Notes under the pieces: model-generated
The model's database searches: none
What the model saw: the letters and a program-made list of their open reading frames with translations, nothing else
What the model was told of the DNA's origin: nothing
Made by a program: the position numbers and the translations under genes
Assembly (NCBI GenBank): GCA_051004735.1
Contig: JBPCKA010000021.1
Coordinates: 21,086 to 85,085 of the forward strand
Length of the DNA stretch: 64,000 bases
DNA from: Euzebya sp051004735
GTDB taxonomy: Bacteria; Actinomycetota; Nitriliruptoria; Euzebyales; Euzebyaceae
Direction of reading: 5' to 3'
In this document: piece after piece, positions 59,227-64,000 of the stretch
How the letters are laid out: each line of letters begins with the position of its first letter
How positions within the stretch are numbered: position 1 is the stretch's first letter

Positions 59227-60177
59227 GTGGGAGTGGTCCAGTCGGCCACTCCCACCGACTTGCCGACGTTGTTGCCCGCTGCGATCACCGGCCCACATGA
59301 CCTGGCCGCGGCTCTGGGAGAGGTCGACTATCTGGCAGGCGAGGGTTTGGCCACCGTGGCCTACCTGTCCCTGCGGTTGAACCGACCACTGTTTCTGGAG
59401 GGCGAACCTGGGGTTGGCAAGACGGCGCTGGCCCAGGCCATGGCCGTGCTGCTGGACGCCCCGTTGATCCGGCTGCAATGTTATGAGGGGATCGACTCGT
59501 CCCAGGCGTTGTATGACTGGGACTTCCCGCGCCAACTCCTGCACCTACGCGCTGCGGAGACAGCTGCTGGCCACGGCGACGGACCTGACATCGAGGTTCT
59601 CGAAGGCGAGTTGTACGACGAACGCTTCTTGCTGCAGCGTCCCCTTCTCCAGGCGTTGCGCACATCCCCGTCTGTGTTGTTGATCGATGAGATCGACCGG
59701 GCCGACGATGAGTTCGAGGCGTTCCTCTTGGAGTTGCTGAGCGAGTTCGCCGTCACCATCCCCGAGTTGGGCGAGATCCGTGCCGAGGTCCCCCCACTGG
59801 TGGTGATCACCTCGAACCGCACCCGAGAGGTGCATGACGCCCTCAAGCGCCGCTGTACCTATCACTGGTTGGACCATCCTGACTTTGAACGGGAGTGCGC
59901 GATCATCCGTCGGCGCTGCCCTAGGGCCGGTGAAGACCTGACCCGGCAGGTGGTGGCTGCGGTCCAGGCACTACGCGCGGAGGACCTGTTCAAACCGCCC
60001 GGCGTCGCCGAAACCATCGATTGGACCAACGCCCTGGTCGCTCTCGGCGCCGACACCCTTGATGCCGACCTGGCGACGCACACACTGGGTTCGGTGCTCA
60101 AGTACCGGGAGGATCTGGAGCAGGCCCAACGCCTGGACCTGGGCCGACTGGTCGCCCAGGCGCTTGCCGGCTCATGA
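59227..60177 (+). CDS. coxD: CoxD-type MoxR AAA+ ATPase
   Basis: A 316-residue MoxR-family AAA+ protein with Walker A GEPGVGKTALAQAM (near residue 60), Walker B VLLIDEIDRADDEFEAF, and sensor 1 VVITSNRTREVHDAL. In the CO dehydrogenase system CoxD acts as a chaperone in assembling the copper-molybdenum active site. I chose GTG 59227, preceded by GCAGGGGA; a TTG at 59206 overlapping coxM would add seven residues. It overlaps coxE by 4 bases. In a form II system its exact target site is unclear. Confidence 0.9.
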   Translation: MGVVQSATPTDLPTLLPAAITGPHDLAAALGEVDYLAGEGLATVAYLSLRLNRPLFLEGEPGVGKTALAQAMAVLLDAPLIRLQCYEGIDSSQALYDWDFPRQLLHLRAAETAAGHGDGPDIEVLEGELYDERFLLQRPLLQALRTSPSVLLIDEIDRADDEFEAFLLELLSEFAVTIPELGEIRAEVPPLVVITSNRTREVHDALKRRCTYHWLDHPDFERECAIIRRRCPRAGEDLTRQVVAAVQALRAEDLFKPPGVAETIDWTNALVALGADTLDADLATHTLGSVLKYREDLEQAQRLDLGRLVAQALAGS

Positions 60178-61373
60178 CCGAATTTGGGCCGGCGGATGTA
60201 CTGGACAGTGCCGTGGCACTGGCCCGGACCGTGCGGGCCACCGGTGTGCCGGTGACGGTCGGCCGGGTACAGGCCTTCGTGGAGTCCCTGGAGGTGCTGG
60301 ATCCGACCAGTCGCGCGGAGGTCTACTGGGCGGGGCGGGCCACGCTGTGCGGGGACCCGCAGGACTTCGGCCGTTTTGATCGGGCATTCGAGGCCTTTTT
60401 CAGCGGCGAGGCACCGCACCTTCGCCTCAAGGCCGCACCACTCTCTGCCTCGCCGCCCACGCTGCGGTCGCTGACAGCACCTCTGCATGGCGTGTCGGAT
60501 GCCGAGCGTGACGACGAGTTGAAGCTGACCGCCAATGCGTCCAGGGCCGAAGTTCTGCGGCAGCGAGATCTGGCCACGTTGACGGCAGCCGACCGCGACC
60601 TGGTCAACCGACTGCTGGCCGCACTGCGACTGCCCGGGGAACCGCGCAGGACCAGGCGTCGTGAGCCTCGACACCGGGGTGTCATTGATCGACGTCGGAC
60701 GGTCCGTGATGCCCTGCACGGACTCGGGGATCCCCAGCGCCTACGGCATCAGCGCCAGCGGTCACGTCCACGCCCGGTCGTGATCCTGGTCGACGTATCG
60801 GGGTCGATGAGCACCTACGCCGACGCGTTGCTTCGGTTCGCCCATGTGACCGTCGGACGGGGCTCGCATGACCGGCCGGCCGAGGCGTTCACGATCGGTA
60901 CACGATTGACGCGGATCACCCGTGAGCTGCGACATCGCGATCCCGACACGGCCATGGCGGCAGTCGCCGGGGCAATTCCTGACTGGTCGGGTGGGACCCG
61001 GCTGGGGGAGGGGCTGAAGCAGTGGTTGGACCGCTGGGGGCAACGCGGCTTGGCTCGCGGCGCGATCGTGGTGATCCTCAGCGACGGCTGGGAGCGCGGC
61101 GGGGCCGAGCAGTTGGGGCTAGAGATGGCCCGGCTTCACCGCCTGGCACACCGGGTGGTGTGGTCAAACCCCCGCAGGGCCGCGCCCGGTTACCAGCCGC
61201 TGGTCGGTGGGATGGCGGCGGCGTTGCCACACGTGGACGATTTCCTCAGCGGTCACAGCGTGGCGGCATTGGAGAACCTGGCCGCGGTGGTGACTGGCCA
61301 TCGCCACGGGCTGCCCCGCAGGACGCGGTCGGGCAGGAAGGATCGGACCAACCGCGTCGTTGTCGGAGCTTGA
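60174..61373 (+). CDS. coxE: CoxE-type von Willebrand factor A domain protein
   Basis: A 399-residue protein. The C-terminal VWA domain has the metal-binding MIDAS motif VILVDVSGSMSTYADALL (near residue 203) and VVILSDGWERGGAEQLGLE. The N-terminal 190 residues are helical and charged (coxE-specific). CoxE partners with the MoxR ATPase CoxD in maturation of the hydroxylase. It overlaps coxD by 4 bases and is followed after 14 bases by coxF. Confidence 0.9.
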   Translation: MTEFGPADVLDSAVALARTVRATGVPVTVGRVQAFVESLEVLDPTSRAEVYWAGRATLCGDPQDFGRFDRAFEAFFSGEAPHLRLKAAPLSASPPTLRSLTAPLHGVSDAERDDELKLTANASRAEVLRQRDLATLTAADRDLVNRLLAALRLPGEPRRTRRREPRHRGVIDRRRTVRDALHGLGDPQRLRHQRQRSRPRPVVILVDVSGSMSTYADALLRFAHVTVGRGSHDRPAEAFTIGTRLTRITRELRHRDPDTAMAAVAGAIPDWSGGTRLGEGLKQWLDRWGQRGLARGAIVVILSDGWERGGAEQLGLEMARLHRLAHRVVWSNPRRAAPGYQPLVGGMAAALPHVDDFLSGHSVAALENLAAVVTGHRHGLPRRTRSGRKDRTNRVVVGA

Positions 61374-61387
61374 GGAGGAGGTAGCAC

Positions 61388-62488
61388 ATGCGTGAAATCC
61401 TTGAAGAACTGACCGCCTGGCACGCGCAGGGAATACCCGCCGCGCTGGCCACGGTGATCGATACCCGAATCAGCGCGCCTCGCGACCCTGGTGCCGCAAT
61501 GGCGGTGAATGCAGAGGGTGTCGTGGTCGGCAGCGTGTCGGGCGGTTGTGTGGAGGGTGCGGTGGTGGAGCAGGCGCAGGAGGTCCTGGCCGGCGGAGCC
61601 CCTCGTCAGGTCACCTTTGGGGTCAGCGACGACCAGGCAATGGCTGTCGGGCTGACGTGTGGCGGCGAGATTTCCCTGCTGATCGAACCTTTCGACATTC
61701 CCTCCTTTGAAGTGGTTCAGCACCACATCTCCGAGGGCGTGCCGGTGGCGGTGGCCACGGTCGTCGACGGTCCGGGGGAGGTCGGCGCCAAACTGGTCAT
61801 CACCGATGACGCGACTTATGGCGACATCGGGTCCGAAGGGTTGGCCGTCGCCGTCACCTCCGATGCCCGGGGACTGCTGGCGCAGGGACGCACGGCCACC
61901 CGAGGGTACGGACCACGCGGTGAGCGACGTGTGGATGACGTGGCCGTGTTCATCCAGACCTTTCAACCGCCTCCGCGCATGTATGTCTTCGGTGCCATCG
62001 ACTTCGCGGCAGCCGTGGCCAGAATCGGCAAGTTCCTGGGCTATCACGTGACCGTGGTCGACGCGCGGCGTGTCTTTGCGACCAAGGCGCGCTTTCCCGA
62101 CGCCGATGAGGTTGTGGTCCAGTGGCCACACCGCTTCCTTCCCACCGCCCACGTCGATCACCGGACCGCGCTGTGCGTCCTAACCCACGACCCCAAGTTC
62201 GATGTGCCGCTCCTGGAGGTGGCGCTGAAGACTCCCGCGGGCTACATCGGCGCCATGGGCTCCCGTCGCACCCACGCCGACCGGCTGGACCGACTGCGTG
62301 AACTGGGCATTACACCGAAAGAGTTGGCACGGTTGCGCTCGCCGATCGGCCTGGACCTGGGGGCCCGCACCCCGGAGGAAACCGCGGTGGCGGTCGCGGC
62401 GGAGATTGTGCAGTTGCGCTGGGGAGGAAGTGGCGCTCCGTTGACCCAGACCGAGGGGCGAATCCATCCCGATCCCGTCGTCGCGTGA
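61388..62488 (+). CDS. coxF: CoxF/XdhC-type molybdenum cofactor insertion protein
   Basis: A 366-residue XdhC/CoxI-family protein. The N-terminal domain starts MREILEELTAWHAQGIPAAL and continues with GSVSGGCVEGAVVEQAQEV. A Rossmann-like domain near residue 195 (MYVFGAIDFAAAVARIGKFLGYHVTVVDAR) carries the conserved ALKTPAGYIGAMGSRRTHADR motif. XdhC proteins bind and protect the cofactor before insertion. AGGAGGT precedes the ATG by 7 bases. Confidence 0.9.
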   Translation: MREILEELTAWHAQGIPAALATVIDTRISAPRDPGAAMAVNAEGVVVGSVSGGCVEGAVVEQAQEVLAGGAPRQVTFGVSDDQAMAVGLTCGGEISLLIEPFDIPSFEVVQHHISEGVPVAVATVVDGPGEVGAKLVITDDATYGDIGSEGLAVAVTSDARGLLAQGRTATRGYGPRGERRVDDVAVFIQTFQPPPRMYVFGAIDFAAAVARIGKFLGYHVTVVDARRVFATKARFPDADEVVVQWPHRFLPTAHVDHRTALCVLTHDPKFDVPLLEVALKTPAGYIGAMGSRRTHADRLDRLRELGITPKELARLRSPIGLDLGARTPEETAVAVAAEIVQLRWGGSGAPLTQTEGRIHPDPVVA

Positions 62489-62525
62489 CCCCCTCGTGGA
62501 CGACTCTGGTGCTGTGCGCGACCCG

Positions 62526-63158
62526 ATGACCGTTGCCGGCGCGGTCCTGGCGGCAGGCGAAGGTCGTCGGATGGGACAGCCCAAGGCGCTGATACCGGTG
62601 GCAGGCACCCCGTTGGTCAACCGCGCGGTGGAGGTCCTCAGACTTGGCGGGTGTCAGCCTGTGGGTGTCATGACCGGCGCGAAGGGCCAGGCCGTCCGGG
62701 CACTGGTGAAGGACCGGGCGCAGGTGGTGAACAACCCGGACTGGCCCAGTGGCATGGGCTCCTCTGTCAGCCATGCACTTCGGTGGGCGGAGGGGTGTGA
62801 GGTGTCAGCCCTGCTGATCCTGCCGGTCGACACACCGGGCATCGGCGTACCGGTCATCGCTCGGCTTCTTGATCGCCGCCGGGTCGCCTTCCGCCGGGGC
62901 ACCTCGCCAGCGACCGAAATTGCCGCCTGGGTGGCCACCTATGACGGCGCCCCTCGTAATCCGGTGGTGTTGGAACGCGCGGTGTGGGCCGACATCGCCG
63001 ACTGTGTCCAGGCAGACTCCGGCGCGCGCGGGTGGTTGAAGGCCAACCCCCACCGGGTCGCTACCGTCGAATGCGGTGACATCGGCAGCCCTGTCGACCT
63101 TGACACGCCTGAGGATCTTGCCCGTTGGGTAGGACATCTTCCAACAGCCACACCTTGA
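62526..63158 (+). CDS. MocA/MobA-like molybdopterin nucleotidyltransferase
   Basis: A 210-residue NTP-transferase with the signature GAVLAAGEGRRMGQPKALIPVAG at the N-terminus and ILPVDTPGIGVPVI in the middle. Placement in a molybdenum hydroxylase operon suggests a MocA-type enzyme making the molybdopterin cytosine dinucleotide form, the cofactor used by CoxL-type subunits. Sequence alone does not separate CTP from GTP use. The ATG at 62526 was chosen; GTG 62496 is possible and neither has a clear ribosome-binding site. Confidence 0.82.
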   Translation: MTVAGAVLAAGEGRRMGQPKALIPVAGTPLVNRAVEVLRLGGCQPVGVMTGAKGQAVRALVKDRAQVVNNPDWPSGMGSSVSHALRWAEGCEVSALLILPVDTPGIGVPVIARLLDRRRVAFRRGTSPATEIAAWVATYDGAPRNPVVLERAVWADIADCVQADSGARGWLKANPHRVATVECGDIGSPVDLDTPEDLARWVGHLPTATP

Positions 63159-63193
63159 ACCCGTCAGAGCTGAAGCGAAACGAGGAGCACACA

Positions 63194-63904
63194 ATGGAAC
63201 TCACCCACACCTTCACGGTCCCGGTCCCGCCCGAGCAGGCCTTCGTGGTGCTGCAGGACATCCAGCGGATCGGCCCGTGCATGCCCGGTGCGACCATCGA
63301 CTCGGTTGACGGGACCGCGTTCACCGGGACGGTCAAGGTCAAGATCGGTCCGATCAAGGTGACCTACCAGGGCGAGGCGGAGTACAGCGAGGTCGACTCC
63401 GACAGCATGACCGCCGTGATCAACGCCCGTGGTAAGGAGTCCCGGGGATCAGGTACCGCCAACGCCACGATCACGGCCAAGCTGACCAAGGTCGCCGACG
63501 GATCGGAAGTGCACGTGGTCACCGACCTGGCCATCACCGGCCGTCCTGCGCAGTTCGGGCGAGGAGTGATGGAGGAAGTAGGTCAAAAATTGATCAACCA
63601 GTTCGCCGACTGTCTGGCCGAAAAGCTGGGTGAGGATGAGGAACAGGACCCCGTGGCGGACCAGGACGATGACACCAGTACCGACGCGGGCAGCAGCGGG
63701 TCGGCATTGACCGATGATGGTGCCGGATCGGCGCCCTCGCTACCCCAGACCAGCATTCACCGTGCGTCCAGCAACACCAGGCACGAGGCCGAGGCAATCG
63801 ACCTACTGGACGTCGCCGGCGCCTCGGTGGCCAAGCGCGCGGCCCCGGCGCTTGCGGGGCTGCTGGGGCTCACGCTGCTGCTCTGGTGGCTGCGCCGCCG
63901 CTGA
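63194..63904 (+). CDS. coxG: CoxG-type SRPBCC protein with C-terminal membrane anchor
   Basis: A 236-residue protein. Residues 1-145 are a CoxG/SRPBCC fold (TFTVPVPPEQAFVVLQDIQRIGPCMPGA, AEYSEVDSDSMTAVINARGK, GRGVMEEVGQKLINQFADCL). An acidic linker and a C-terminal helix with a basic end (APALAGLLGLTLLLWWLRRR) follow. CoxG proteins tether the dehydrogenase to the membrane. GAGGAGC (63182-63188) precedes the ATG. It is the last gene of the operon. Confidence 0.9.
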   Translation: MELTHTFTVPVPPEQAFVVLQDIQRIGPCMPGATIDSVDGTAFTGTVKVKIGPIKVTYQGEAEYSEVDSDSMTAVINARGKESRGSGTANATITAKLTKVADGSEVHVVTDLAITGRPAQFGRGVMEEVGQKLINQFADCLAEKLGEDEEQDPVADQDDDTSTDAGSSGSALTDDGAGSAPSLPQTSIHRASSNTRHEAEAIDLLDVAGASVAKRAAPALAGLLGLTLLLWWLRRR

Positions 63905-64000
63905 TTTGCGCGATCGGGGGCTAACGTCGACATAGCCGCGTAAGCCCCCAACCGCGCCCAAAAAAAACCAGCACGTCGCAGGCGCGAAAGGGAACAGTCC
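63905..64000 (+). terminator. Terminator and right-end intergenic sequence
   Basis: GGGGGCT (63916-63922) pairs with AGCCCCC (63943-63949), a 7-bp stem closing a 20-base loop, just after the coxG stop. An eight-A run lies at 63961-63968. Nothing further can be called before the edge of the window. Confidence 0.55.

Noticed and set aside
61253..62161. 302-codon reverse frame over coxE and coxF
   Set aside because: It lies antisense to a continuous overlapping operon and has no recognisable domain.

Overview
The window is high-GC chromosomal DNA from an actinobacterium (Actinomycetota). Three things support this: an ANTAR-type response regulator (pdtaR), a DNA polymerase I without recognisable proofreading motifs, and a recalled conserved backbone. 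As I recall it, trpC-trpB-trpA, lgt, pdtaR, a liv-type ABC transporter, a thiolase, polA, rpsA and coaE lie in one neighbourhood in Mycobacterium and Streptomyces. All of these are present here, with rearrangements and insertions. I cannot place the genus. I saw no transposase, prophage or CRISPR array.

Layout. 1-4.3 kb: a partial membrane protein, a Ppx/GppA phosphatase and trpC-trpB-trpA in one tightly overlapping run. 4.3-6.4 kb: a convergent epimerase-like gene, a compact tRNA-Leu(CAA), a small coiled-coil protein and pdtaR. 6.4-13.7 kb: a polar amino-acid ABC transporter followed directly by a liv-type ABC transporter, whose first permease carries an extra exported domain. 13.7-20.3 kb: an iron-regulated bfd, leuA behind a leucine leader peptide, bacterioferritin, lgt, a CopC-like protein, hemB, and nickel superoxide dismutase (sodN) with its divergent maturation protease. 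20.2-30.2 kb: a one-carbon/methionine/SAM neighbourhood (PucR regulator, homocysteine methyltransferase-MTHFR fusion, MetE-like protein, SAM methyltransferase, metK) mixed with acyl-CoA enzymes. 30.3-34.6 kb: a two-component system, a DUF4173 membrane protein and a MaoC-type hydratase. 34.6-37.6 kb: two tandem liv-type binding lipoproteins, the likely partners of the distant permease operon. 37.9-49.1 kb: polA, a PadR pair, an acyl-CoA dehydrogenase, DUF983, DUF1737-rhodanese-metZ, a decayed MFS transporter, rpsA and coaE. 49.1-54.1 kb: a reverse-strand antiporter/USP fusion and a second two-component system. 54.1-63.9 kb: moaA, then a form II CO dehydrogenase-like molybdenum hydroxylase operon (coxS-L-M-D-E-F, a MocA-like gene, coxG).

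How the genes fit together. Lgt would lipidate the three binding lipoproteins encoded here. moaA and the MocA-like protein can supply and modify the molybdenum cofactor used by the CoxL-type subunit, while CoxD, CoxE, CoxF and CoxG are the usual maturation and membrane-anchoring partners. metZ, both methionine-synthase-like genes and metK make methionine and SAM, and rhodanese may supply sulfur.

The most notable non-coding signals are a two-lobed, repeat-closed RNA structure just upstream of the molybdenum hydroxylase operon (riboswitch candidate), a leucine-run leader peptide before leuA, and a leucine-anticodon tRNA with a short variable loop. Starts were chosen from ribosome-binding sites, overlaps and recalled family N-termini. 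No searches could be run.
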